A DNA stretch of 64,000 nt from Catenaria anguillulae PL171 (lineage: Eukaryota > Blastocladiomycota > Blastocladiomycetes > Blastocladiales > Catenariaceae), in NCBI GenBank assembly GCA_002102555.1, contig MCFL01000045.1:62001-126000 (forward strand), read 5' to 3'. Position numbers and translations under genes: made by a program. How positions within the stretch are numbered: position 1 is the stretch's first letter; the number at the start of each line of letters is the position of its first letter. The notes beneath the pieces were generated by a model. It was given only the letters and a program-made list of their open reading frames with translations. It did no database searches and was not told where the DNA came from. This document shows positions 34,001 to 45,249 of the stretch, in pieces.

Positions 34001-36528
34001 CGTGCAAAGCGAGCGTTTTCAAGTCGCATGCGCCATATCCAGTCTTGCCCAACGTGCAATCCGTTGGTGGGCCAACCCACTCTCGCACCCACCAAGCCAG
34101 TTTACATCAGCAGGTCTCCCTGCCTCTCCGCTTCTAAACCTTTTTCCCCTTCTTTCTAGTTCTCTCACCTCAATTCACCTCGCTGGGCGTGCTGACCCTT
34201 TACGTGTTTGTCCGGTGGATGACATCCCTTTGGAGGCCGTCATCCCGTCGCCTGTCCTTCATACCTTGCGCTCCCGTCTCCATGATACTGGTGTTTACTC
34301 ACTTTCTCCCCTTGTTTCCCTCTGTTGCTTCCAAGATCAGGACAGTACCCCAGCACGGTATGCAAATGCGTTCGCCTCTATCCGGCATTTGCTTGCCAAG
34401 AGATGCCCTCGCCGTGGTCGCCTGCACAATGCCCTGGTTGCTTTGACCAACGCCATTTCCGACTGGTGCACATCTCTCGGCCCAGTTGCTGCGATGCCGA
34501 TTCAGCCCCGACTGGCCCTTTCGCCGCGACACCATGTCAGCCAACTCATGGTCTTTTTGGGGGAAAATGGGCTGCCAACCTTTGGTGTGTGTGTTGCCGT
34601 TGATTCCCGTAACACGGTGAACGGACAAATCGCCACGCTGCGCCACCTCGCAGAATGCACTTGCCTGATGCTTGACGAGGGTGTTGTGCCCCCCGACCAC
34701 ACTCTCCTCCATTTATGCCTTGACTGTGGTGATACGGGTGACTGCCAATTGTCGTCAACAAAGTGTGACGTGCCTGACTGCCTCGTCAGCATCCCACTTG
34801 CGTACACGTACCCAATCTCAGCCAATCTCTCACGAAGCGTCGGGATGGTGTGGACGCGTATGTTGTTCTCGCGCCCAACCACGAATTGCCGGAGCACGCC
34901 CGTACATGTCCAGTTTCTTCCCTGGGTATGCGCAAGACGACATGGATGTAGACAGCGACAACGTCAGTGACGACGACCAGTGCCACCGTCCAACTCGGCC
35001 TACTCAGATCCTCCACTCGCAATGTCACACGACCGCTCACAGCACACCATGGCACGATCCTTGACTGTTGGACTGATGGCTCGCTGCGGCCTGCCACGGA
35101 CGTGGACAACGCCGCAATGGGGCTTGGCGCTCACTGCCCCCAGCTTGACCTGGAAGTCATCGGCCGCTTGCCGCCTGCGCCAACCAGCTCATCGCGCCCG
35201 AGATTGCTGCTATCATTGCCATTGTTGACAAGCTCCCTGATGGATCGCATGTGCGTGTTTTCTCAGACTCGGCTGTCGCTGTGCAGGTTGTTCCCATGTT
35301 TCTGGACCTGCCCGATGCCAAGTCGATTGGGCCACGTCACCTGTCGCCGCTGCACGACTTGTTACTTGTCCTTCGTGCACTGGTCAAGGAAAAGAAGCTC
35401 GTGCTGGATCTCGTGAAAGTCAAGGGCCATGACGGGAATGCAGGGAACGAGAAGGCTGACAAGCTTGCCCGTTGTGGTACAAATTGCCGTGAGATGTACG
35501 CCTTTTCGCCACGGTTTCTGGGCGCAATTGACTTCGGAGCGCTGGTGCAGGTAGGTCATGAGCTGGTGCATGCGCAGGTGGGCCGCGCAATTCGGCGACA
35601 AGCACAGATGCAATTCCGCGTCAATTTGTACTTGTATATGCTCAAGTTGGTTGGGCAGCCTGACTGATGGTGTTTGACGGGGCCATTCGCAATGGTCGCA
35701 AGGCATCAGCCATGTCCGCGTCGTTTGCCGACGACGCATCGGTCACGTTCCGCATCAAGGTTTTGACGAGTCGCCTGCCAACTCGCGCTCAACTCCACAA
35801 ATATTGGCCAGAGCAGGTGCCGTCCCCAAATTGTGTGCTCTGCGGTGCTCTTGACGATCAGCGCATTGGCTCAGGTGTCGCACACTTGCCAACATACTCT
35901 GACATGCCGATTGGATGTGCACGAACAAGTTGTGGAGCTGCTACGGCGCCACAGGATGACGGCACACCAAGCGGCAGCAAAGACACTTGTCGAGCGGCTA
36001 ATGGATCCAGCCAAACTACGGGCAACTGCAGCATGCGTAGTTGAAGTGCGCCTGAGACAACAATTTCCCAACCTCGTATCTATCCTCGCGCGAATCGTCT
36101 CAATCGCTTCTACGACCATCCAAACTGTGCTGTGGAAGGAGCGTTGCAGGCTTGTTGGACCGATCGAGCAACGCATGCCAGAAAACCCGCTTGTGGCCCG
36201 GCAGCCCTGTCAATGTCCCCACTGTCAGGAGGCAGGCGCCCCAGTGGCCCATCAGTCGCCCATGAACCTTGCGCTCGTTGCCGCACATTACATCTACGAG
36301 TGCCACGCTGGCTGCCCACCCCTCGTTGGCTCCTCATCAGTCTCGCATGCACCGGTTTCCTTTGGCGAATGGCGATTCCACGGCACCTTCCCAGGGCTCT
36401 CAACCCCCAGGTTTGGGTTTGGACACTCACAGCAACGCTTTGCTACCCGTGTCGGGGTACAGTCGGGTACATATTCTGTTTTTGTCCCCTTGCTCTCTCC
36501 AACTTCTACCTCTGCGCGTATGGCGTAA
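31062..36528 (+). pseudogene. LINE-D ORF2: endonuclease, RT, RNase H
   Basis: The endonuclease (about 31090-31680) shows ITTETKLSD and IGIYAPP, a GDMNERDD block that is readable only in a shifted frame near 31535, and GGRLDRVFVSP. RT (about 32640-34000) has MRPITLLECASKLFNAV, SEDKSKAFDTVPHH, RGIPQGGVESPFLW and catalytic GYIDDAIFFA. RNase H (about 35060-35480) has CWTDGSLRPATDV, RVFSDSAVAVQ and GHDGNAGNEKAD. The end holds PSPNCVLCGALDDQR. Frame breaks occur near 31259, 31540, 33390 (GAAG where LINE-A and LINE-B have GAAAG), 34830-35000, 35665 and 35865. The last frame ends at 36528. Confidence 0.85.
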
Positions 36529-36700
36529 CCTTCCCTTGTCCTTGTATGCTCACCATTGTGTTGGCTCTGCTTCCCTTTATTTGACTTCGAACTGTCTTGG
36601 TTCTTTGTTGCATGTTGTTCATTGTGTGCATCCGTGGTGTGGTTGAATGTCGACCTCAGACCCTGTTACTTTCCGTCTGCTTACTTCTTCTTCTTCTTCT

Positions 36701-36737
<37 letters not shown>

Positions 36738-38145
36738 ACTCTCTTCTCTACCTTACCCTCTCTGTTGTCCCCATGGCCAAGTGCCCCTACCACCAATTGC
36801 TTGCCATTTTCTCTGCTTGCTCTTGTCATCTGTTGAGTGTCTTGGATCTGTGGCCTTCCTGCTCTTGTACCTTCTTTCAAGACTTCTGTGTTGGTTTTCA
36901 GCTTCAATACATGTGCTAGTGATCCAAAAAAAAAAAAAAAGCGATTGCATGTGCATTGGAGGCGGCGTTACCAGTGATCAAGTGCGGGATGTGTTGGTTC
37001 CATGTGAAGCAATGCATCGAGAAGAAATGCAAGGCCGAGTACATGGCCGGTGTCATTCAATTGGTTCACGCACTCCATTGGACCAACAACGAGGACGAGT
37101 TCAAAGCACGACTTCTCAATTTGTTCAATCACTTGAACGACAAGGCGGTTTTCGACATGCCCGCCAAGACAGATGCTGCTGAGCAGTTCTGGATGTACTT
37201 TATCAACGAATGGACCCGTGGATACCCTGTCGCCTTCGACGATCCAACGGAACCGGCCGGCCGCGGCGTGCGCAAATCGCAGTCTCGTTGGTACAGATGG
37301 CGAGTGTTCGATTTGCCAACTGGTGTTGTGTGCACGAACAATTCAGTTGAGGCCAAGCACAAGGTCTTCAAGACCATGTTCCGGATCGCCGTTGCCCAAA
37401 ACGTCCTCACAACATTTCAGCATTGTCAGACGTGGGTGCAGCGGAACGGCACGCTGGAAAACGGTATCCGCCATCGTCCTGCTGTCGGTATACGTTTATT
37501 GATTCCTGACACGAATTCCCTCGCCGATTGATCTTTTTTCCAACATTTAACTTGAAATTTCACTATTGCTCGCCAGGCCAAGTACAAAGATGAAGCCGAG
37601 CGATGGGCCAACAACGCGCAGTCGTGTCAACTGCACCCGCGCATTGAAAGAGGGACCTACATCATCACGTTCACAGGTCCCATTCCTGGCAAACTCTTTG
37701 GCGGTTACTCCTTTGTCGCCCCGCCTTACACGTCCCTCGAGTACAATGCTGTCCAAACAAACACCATCACCATTCCGCAATCATCGCTCTACTTTCCGAG
37801 TTGCGACTGTTGCTTTTGCACCCGCAATGTCTGGTGCTTGCACATGCTGGTGGCGTCAATTCGCATCGGGACTCGGATCCATCAATCCCTCCCGCAAATG
37901 GCGACACTGCAGGCAGTGGGCCGCCCTGCGAGGCAAGATCGTCGGCACCGTCCTCGCCGCGTGGGTCCTGCTTTGGACGACCGCCAATGACAAGTTCTTG
38001 GTGCTTCCACCCCAGTGCTGATAGCCGTATTTGTTAGTCCCAGCTCTTATTATTGAATTTATGCACGATATATATACTTATTTGCAAAGCAATTGGCCAT
38101 GGCGAACATGTAGCATCTGCCAAAATGCCAAAGTTGGTGTGTGGT

Positions 38146-38386
38146 TCCCGAAAATGCCGCCCAATAACCCACTACCCGACCAACACCATCCAATACCCAA
38201 CTAACACCATGCCATGCCCGACCAATACCATGTCATGCCCGACCAACACCATTCGATACCTGACGAACAACATTTGATACCCGACTGTTCCCACAGCCTC
38301 AAAGTCCACCCGACCAACCACCATCCGCACCCGACCAACACCATCCAATACCCGACCAGTCCACTTTCAATACCTGACGAATTCCA
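38146..38386 (-). repeat. MULE right terminal inverted repeat
   Basis: This is the reverse-complement counterpart of 27211-27486. It starts internally with CCCGAAAATGCCGCCC and ends near TACCTGACGAATTCC, with a few units missing or altered relative to the left end. Confidence 0.85.
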
Positions 38387-38390
38387 TTAG

Positions 38391-41300
38391 CCGTCGAAAG
38401 ACAAGTGCTGCGTGGTGCTCGTTTCTCAGCGCTCAAGGGTACCGACACACGCCTCCCAATCGACATTCTCCATGGTCTTATCGCCCAAGCGCAAGCAGCC
38501 GACGCTGAGGAGGAGTTGTGGGCGTATTCAGAGGACAAGTCAAAAGCATTTGACACTGTGCCACATCACTTTGTACGCCTGGCGCTCTTGCGGTTGCGCT
38601 TGCCGGTGCAATTTGTGGATTTCTATTGTCGCAACTTCCTAGAGGGGCGCACTGCATCGCTGATCACGGCATTTGGATTGACAAGGCGGATTCAGCTTCA
38701 CCGTGGTATACCCCAGGGTGGCGTCGAATCGCCGTTCCTATGGAATGCATTCTACGACATTCTGCTGTGTGCGGTGGAAGAGAGCAGCGGTGGTGTCGAG
38801 CTACTAATTAAGGTACCGGACACAGGTGGTGGGAAGCCGTTCGGAAGTGTGAAAGTGATTGATCGTCAGCGGTACGTAGCAATTGGGTATATTGACGATG
38901 CTATTTTCTTTGCCCGCTCGCGTGAGCTACTCCAGCAGGTCGTGGACTTGGTCGACGCGTTCAACCTACTCACCCGGATCCGGGCAAACGCAAGCAAAGG
39001 CTTTGTACTGGCTTTCAACACAAGAGACGGCGGGGTGGGGAGTGTGACGTCGAGAGGAGTTGAGGTGCCGCGCGCAGGCCAAGGAGAGATGAAGAGATAC
39101 CTGGGTGTATTTGTGGATGGGTCTGGATCAAGGAAGGCGACGGAAAAAGTGATGAGGGATGCTGTGACAAGTGCAATCAACGTCCTGAGGACGAAACGGG
39201 TCCCAGCCAGGATTGTGGTATACGTGATCAACTCAGCAATCATCCCCGCGGTCGCGTACCGTGCGTTCGGTTACATCCCGTCACCGACATTCCTTGACCA
39301 GCTTGATGCGAAGCTCCGTGCAGTGGTTCGAGCTGCGGCAAGATTGCCATCCAACACACCGGTCTCGTTGTTCTACGATGCAGCCACATACGGACTTGCC
39401 TCCATCAAGCACACCATCCTCACAGCTCGAGTCTCGCACCTTCGCTACTGTTTGAGCCAACCCGTGCAAAGCGAGCGTTTTCAAGTCGCATGCGCCATAT
39501 CCAGTCTTGCCCAACGTGCAATCCGTTGGTGGGCCAACCCACTCTCGCACCCACCAAGCCAGTTTACATCAGCAGGTCTCCCTGCCTCTCCGCTTCTAAA
39601 CCTTTTCCCCTTCTTTCTAGTTCTCTCACCTCAATTCACCTCGCTGGGCGTGCTGACCCTTTACGTGTTTGTCCGGTGGATGACATCCCTTTGGAGGCCG
39701 TCATCCCGTCGCCTGTCCTTCATACCTTGCGCTCCCGTCTCCATGATACTGGTGTTTACTCACTTTCTCCCCTTGTTTCCCTCTGTTGCTTCCAAGATCA
39801 GGACAGTACCCCAGCACGGTATGCAAATGCGTTCGCCTCTATCCGGCATTTGCTTGCCAAGAGATGCCCTCGCCGTGGTCGCCTGCACAATGCCCTGGTT
39901 GCTTTGACCAACGCCATTTCCGACTGGTGCACATCTCTCGGCCCAGTTGCTGCGATGCCGATTCAGCCCCGACTGGCCCTTTCGCCGCGACACCATGTCA
40001 GCCAACTCATGGTCTTTTTGGGGGAAAATGGGCTGCCAACCTTTGGTGTGTGTGTTGCCGTTGATTCCCGTAACACGGTGAACGGACAAATCGCCACGCT
40101 GCGCCACCTCGCAGAATGCACTTGCCTGATGCTTGACGAGGGTGTTGTGCCCCCCGACCACACTCTCCTCCATTTATGCCTTGACTGTGGTGATACGGGT
40201 GACTGCCAATTGTCGTCAACAAAGTGTGACGTGCCTGACTGCCTCGTCAGCATCCCACTTGCGTACACGTACCCAATCTCAGCCAAATCTCTCACGAAGC
40301 GTCGGGATGGTGTGGACGCGTATGTTGTTCTCGCGCCCAACCACGAATTGCCGGAGCACGCCCGTACATGTCCAGTTTCTTCCCTGGTATGCGCAAGACG
40401 ACATGGATGTAGACAGCGACAACGTCAGTGACGACGACCAGTGCCACCGTCCAACCTCGCCTACTCAGATCCTCCACTCGCAAATGTCACACGACCGCTC
40501 ACAGCACACCATGGCACGATCCTGACTGTTGGACTGATGGCTCGCTGCGGCCTGCCACGGACGTGGACAACGCCGCAATGGGGCTTGGCGCTCACTGCCC
40601 CCAGCTTGACCTGGAAGTCATCGGCCGCTTGCGCCTGCGCCAACCAGCTCATCGCGCCCCGAGATTGCTGCTATCATTGCCATTGTTGACAAGCTCCCTG
40701 ATGGATCGCATGTGCGTGTTTTCTCAGACTCGGCTGTCGCTGTGCAGGTTGTTCCCATGTTTCTGGGACCTGCCCGATGCCAAGGCAATTGGGCCACGTC
40801 ACCGTCACCGCTGCATGACTTGTTACTTGTCCTTCGTGCACTGGTCAAGGAAAAGAAGCTCGTACTGGATCTCGTGAAAGTCAAGGGCCATGATGGGAAT
40901 GCAGGGAACGAGAAGGCTGACGAGCTTGCCCGTTGTGGTACAAATTGCCGTGAGATGTACGCCTTTTCGCCACGGTTTCTGGGCGCAATTGACTTCGGTG
41001 CGCTGGTGCAGGTAGGTCATGAGCTGGTGCATGCGCAGGTGGGCTGCGCAATTCGGCGACAAGCACAGATGCAATCCCGCGTCAATTTGTACTTGTATAT
41101 GCTCAAGTTGGTCGGGCAGCCTGACCTGATGGTGTTTGACGGGGCCATTCGCAATGGTCGCAAGGCATCAGCCATGTCCGCGTCGTTTGCCGACGACGCA
41201 TCGGTCACGTTCCGCATCAAGGTTTTGACGAGTCGCTTGCCAACTCGCGCTCAACTCCACAAATATTGGCCAGAGCGGTGCCGTCCCCAAATTGTGTGCT

Positions 41301-42161
41301 CTGCGGTGCTCTTGACGATCAGCGGCATTGGCTCAGGTGTCGCACACTTGCCAACATACTCTGACATGCCGATTGGATGTGCACGAACAAGTTGTGGAGC
41401 TGCTACGGCGCCACAGGATGACGGCACACCAAGCGGCAGCAAAGACACTCGTCGAGCGGCTAATGGATCCAGCCAAACTACGGGCAACTGCAGCATGCGT
41501 AGTTGAGGTGCGCCTGAGACAACAATTTCCCAACCTCGTATCTATCCTCGCGCGAATTGTCTCAATCGCGTCTACGACCATCCAAACTGTGCTGTGGAAG
41601 GAGCGTTGCAGGCTTGTTGGACCGATCGAGCAACGCATGCCAGAAAACCCGCTTGGGCCCGGCAGCCCTGTCAATGTCCCCACTGTCAGGAGGCAGGCGC
41701 CCCAGTGGCCCATCAGTCGCCCATGAACCTTGCGCTCGTTGCCGCACATTACATCTACGAGTGCCACACTGGCTGCCCACCCCTCGTTGGCTCCTCATCA
41801 GTCTCGCATGCACCGGTTTCCTTTGGCGAATGGCGATTCCACGGCACCTTCCCAGGGCTCTCAACCCCCAGGTTTGGGTTTGGACACTCACAGCAATGCT
41901 TTGCTACCCGTGTCGGGGTACAGTCGGGTACACATTCTGTTTTTGTCCCCTTGCTCTCTCCAACTTCTACCTCTGCGCGTATGGTGTAACCTTCCCTTGT
42001 CCTTGTATGCTCACCATTGTGTTGGCTCTGCTTCCCTTTATTTGACTTCGAACTGTCTTGGTTCTTTGTTGCATGCTGTTCATTGTGTGCATCTGTGGTG
42101 TGGTTGAATGTCGACCTCAGACCCTGTTACTTTCCGTCTGCTTACTTCTTCTTCTTCTTCT

Positions 42162-42208
<47 letters not shown>

Positions 42209-42421
42209 TTCTCTCTTTCTCTCTCTCTTCTCCACTTACCCTCTCTGTTGTCCCCATGGCCAAGTGCCCCTACCACCAGTTGCTTGCCATTTTCTCTGCT
42301 TGCTCTTGTCATCTGTTGAGTGTCTTGGATCTGTGGCCTTCCTGCTCTTGTACCCTCTTTCAAGACTTCTGTGTTGGTTTTCAGCTTCAATACATGTGGT
42401 AGTGATCCAAAAAAAAAAAAA
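38391..42421 (+). mobile_element. LINE-B: 5'-truncated LINE with poly-A
   Basis: It starts within the RT region (equivalent to LINE-D 32930) directly after the MULE end, and runs through RT, RNase H and the C-terminal region, stop at about 41987-41989, a CT-microsatellite 3' UTR and poly-A at 42409-42421. The RT frame is intact from 38405 through GYIDDAIFFA to about 39600, where one missing T shifts it. It is almost identical to LINE-D. No target-site duplication was found: the left neighbour is the MULE TIR, the right neighbour a copia integrase fragment. Confidence 0.85.
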
Positions 42422-42423
42422 CA

Positions 42424-44140
42424 AGGCCGTCCAGGTGGAGCAGGTGGGCACGCGCACGCTCATTGATGTGCCGATTGAGACGCTCAATGTGTCCATTTGC
42501 CTGGTGGTGGCAAGCAAGCGACAAGTAGCGCGGACATTGCGCTCAGCGAGCCACCTGTCGAACTGGGCGTTGACAAACTCTGTGCCATGGTCGTGTTGGA
42601 TGGCCTGCAGGCAGCGCAAAGTGCGACACTCCCAGAGTGTCACAAGCGAGACGAAGCACGGAAGACGGAATCAGACTTGTCAGGGATTGGGACAATGGCA
42701 CAAAAATCGGAGTAATCGTCAAGCACAACAAGCAAGTGTTGGACGCCGCCATCACCAAATCGAGCGACAATGTTGAGGTCGATGAACAAACGTTGGAGTG
42801 GTTCAGTTGATCTGAGGAACTGCGATGCAGCAAATGTGCACTGCTGAGTCGCTAGGCCAGGCCACACGTGTGGCAATCAACGGTGTGTGGGTGCAGGCCG
42901 AGCAACTTGCAAAGCATCGTCCACAACAGTCCAGAGATGTGGTTGTAAGCAATGTGGAGCTGGAGCAGGCAGTCAGCGGACAGCGACCCTGACACAGGAT
43001 CCGCGGTGGAATCTGCCGCCGCAGTGTATGCCAACTCAAATGCACGTTCAAAGTCGGTCTGGTAGACCTCACTGAGTTTGCCAATGCGGCTGTCAAACAG
43101 GGAGTTCGCACAAAACATGTAGTCAGCACCGTGTGAGGCAACGTAGGCCATGGCGATAGAGTTGTTGCTGCCAAGCGCAAACGGCTCCCAAGTATCAACA
43201 TCGCGCAAGCCACCAGCGTACACACCAGCAGCAGCAGCATCCTGCAAGAGCACAAGGAGCACAGAGGCCCCGTTGCACACAGGCAGCCCCACTTCCGCAG
43301 CATGGCAGCCATAGGGAGGAACCAAAGACCACCCTGGGCAACAAGCGGGAAGCGTGGCAGGGTGATGTTGTCACACACGCAGTGGGCCGGGACAGAGTCC
43401 GGCTGGAGCACGGGAGGCAACCTCGGGCGGCAATCAGGAGCATGAATCACAATGTACTGAATTCCGATGAAAGTAGAGAATTGGATACGGGGATACACAA
43501 CAGTGACGAGTTGCGGGGAGAGCAAGCGGGTGGCCAAACAAGGCACAAGGAGGACATTGAACAAGTAGATTGGTGGGTGATCAGACCCTAGGGGAAGCTT
43601 GACTGTCCCAATGTGTGTGGCAGACACGAAACTCTTGTTGGCAACAGAGATCTTGCACTCAGCGGCGAGCAGGGTCAGATCGACAAAGTCACTCCTAAAC
43701 AGGGTCATGTGGCGCGAGCAACCACTGTCAACACACCAATCAGAGTGCCCGTTGTGCAGGGAGGCAACAAGTACCTCGTCACAGGCAACAGCGTTGTGCT
43801 GGCCAGCCAAATACGCAACAGCATCGCCAGCGCGCTGGCCGCAGCGGTCATGCCCGTCTTGCGGGGCACGGTCGGCAGCACGTTGAGTTGCACCCATGGC
43901 CAGGGCGCACGCTGGGCCAGGGACACGACCTCCTTCGGCAGCAATGCGCTTGACCGTGGACCACACCAGGTTCTTTGGCATGTTGCAGAGCTGCGGAACA
44001 TGGCCGGTCCAGCCGCAGTTGTCGCAAGTGGCAGTCTTGTGCTCTGCGAGTAAGCATGAGCGGTCGCCTGGCGGGCGCTTGTTCTTGCAGTGCTTCGTCC
44101 AGCACCGCCAGCAACAGGCGTCAAAGTTATTAAGCTTGAA
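42424..44140 (-). mobile_element. Ty1/copia fragment: zinc knuckle, protease, integrase
   Basis: Read on the minus strand from the SINE: a zinc knuckle (ATCDNCGWTGHVPQLC, about 44010-44040), a copia aspartic protease motif (WCVDSGCSRHMTLF, about 43700-43735), a GAG-pre-integrase region (LLQLHIAYNHISGLLW, about 42925-42970) and the integrase N-half (LFIDLNIVARFGDGGVQHLL, DHGTEFVNAQFDRWL). Frames shift near 43400, 42880 and 42640. RT and RNase H are missing: the fragment ends at the LINE-B poly-A. It is split from its gag by the SINE at 44163-44518. Confidence 0.78.
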
Positions 44141-44162
44141 CTGCTGAGACAGGACGCGCTGC

Positions 44163-44518
44163 CAGTGGTTTTGGCATAGTGGCAACACTCCCGCCTTGCA
44201 AGGCGAAGGTTGTGGGTTCGAACCCCACCCAAGTCATCTGGTGCACATGTGGCTGCTTGGTCTCTGCTCCACATTGCCTCCTTCTGTCCCCTGGCCTTCC
44301 AGCCCCTGCACCTGCATTGCTTGCATTCTTGCTTTGCCCACCCTCTGTTGGTGGTTGTACAAGGCCAGAATCAAGCCAAAGGTCCAAGGCCCCAAGCAAG
44401 TACCCAAGTGCCAAGTCCAAGGAGTTGTGTGTTTGTGTGTATGAGCTTGTGTCTTTGTGTATCAATGGTTAGATCTCCCTCAGTACATAGGCTGCTTGTA
44501 TTTAAAAAAAAAAAAAAA
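44163..44518 (+). mobile_element. tRNA-derived SINE, family 1 (copy b)
   Basis: The A box TGGCATAGTGG (44172-44182) and B box GGTTCGAACCC (44215-44225) lie in a tRNA-like head whose anticodon arm is the palindrome CGCCTTGCAAGGCG. A ~270-bp body follows, ending TGTATTT plus about 16 A. The flanking 16-bp duplication agacaggacgcgctgc (44147-44162; second copy 44519-44534 with one C-to-T change) proves insertion into the copia element. The loop of the anticodon arm is six rather than seven bases, so it is not a functional tRNA gene. Confidence 0.92.
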
Positions 44519-44534
44519 AGACAGGATGCGCTGC

Positions 44535-45140
44535 GGGTTGGGCGGCGGACGAGAGCCGGACAACAATGACAAGGCGCGCGAGGGCGCTGAGCCGGCAGAC
44601 GACAAGTGCTGGTATTGGGGCCTGGCGGTGGGCGCGTTAGCGCCAAACAGGCGCTCCCAATGCAATTCGCGCTCGCCTGGGTGCAGCTTAAACAGCGCCT
44701 TCTCAAAAATTTGGGAGATGCCATGCGCAGTGATGGCGGCACCATCTGAGCGTGCGCGCGCGAGATCAACATAAAATTGGGAAAATTTTGGCGTGTCACC
44801 AATGGCCGCGTACAGTCCCTTCTCGATGGATGCGAGCGTGCCTGGATCGAGGGGGTCGGAGCCCTTTTTCTTGTCAATGTGCGCAATGGCCGCCGCGACT
44901 GATTGCAGCCCCTGCACAAACTCCTCTGAGGACTTGTAGGCGCGCGGGTCGATGGTCTCCAAGGCGCTGATTACATGTTTTGTGCGAACTCCCTGTTTGA
45001 CAGCTGCATTGGCGAACGCAGTAATGCCGGTCAAGTGCAGCATGCTATTGTGGAGCCCAGCCCAAAGTCAATGGTTGCAAGAAACGCTCTGGAGAAACTA
45101 CATGCTTGGTCAAGTGCAGCTCCTTGTGCATTGAGTCAGT
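44535..45140 (-). pseudogene. Copia gag region, upstream of the SINE
   Basis: The minus-strand frame from about 45043 encodes TGITAFANAAVKQGVRTKHV, SSEEFVQGLQSVAAAIAHID and HGISQIFEKALFKLHPGERE, a helical copia-type gag, reaching the SINE target site. It belongs to the same element as the knuckle-protease-integrase part on the other side of the SINE. An inverted 44-bp match to the integrase region lies at 44970-45013. Confidence 0.6.
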
Positions 45141-45249
45141 CGGCTTTGTCATTGTTCTTGTCGCCAGAGTGACCTTTCACCTTCACCATGGTAATCTGCA
45201 ATTGACAGCGACAAGTGATGGTGCAAAGTACCAGGAGAAGGTCAAACAA
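45141..45249. other. Short non-coding stretch
   Basis: I see nothing identifiable between the copia gag region and the next retroelement remnant. Confidence 0.3.

Larger units (their letters stand above)
28962..36940 (+). mobile_element. LINE-D: full-length ~8-kb LINE (EN-RT-RNase H type)
   Basis: The flanking duplication gcgattgcatgtgcat lies at 28946-28961 and 36941-36956. It has a short 5' UTR, ORF1, ORF2, a 3' UTR with a CTT/CT microsatellite (about 36686-36745), the terminal motif AATACATGTGCTAGTGA and a 15-A tail (36926-36940). Domain order in ORF2 is AP-type endonuclease, RT, RNase H and a terminal Cys/His motif, as in RNase H-bearing non-LTR clades such as Tad1/I. It is the only copy here with a 5' end and both duplications. 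Several one-base shifts break both ORFs. Confidence 0.92.
27741..37990 (+). pseudogene. MULE transposase gene interrupted by an 8-kb LINE
   Basis: Exons are 27741-28085, 28165-28297, 28356-28961, and after the LINE about 36957-37435 and 37577-37990. Introns are GT-AG and phase-consistent. An N-terminal Cys-rich segment (CELCRDMIEG, CCCSNLC) precedes the MULE DDE core: AVISFDGTSKTNEMGYQLFV, then VVVDDDYDTTAWEVT. After the LINE it resumes as LEAALPVIKCGMCWFHVK, with TNNSVEAKHKVFK, and a C-terminal SWIM zinc finger (CDCCFCTRNVWCLH). Skipping the LINE and one 16-bp duplication restores frame, so the LINE entered an open gene. MULE transposases cut and paste elements with long terminal inverted repeats. 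Confidence 0.85.
27205..38390 (+). mobile_element. MULE (Mutator-like) transposon with long repetitive TIRs, split by LINE-D
   Basis: The left end 27211-27486 and right end 38146-38386 are inverted repeats of about 240-270 bp. They consist of degenerate copies of TTGGTCGGGTATTGGATGGTG and end internally in GGGCGGCATTTTCGGG. Between them lies a MULE-type transposase gene. LINE-D (28962-36940) sits inside, so the original element was about 3.2 kb. The exact outer bases are uncertain and no matching 8-11-bp duplication was found: the left flank is LINE-A and the right flank is LINE-B. Confidence 0.8.
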
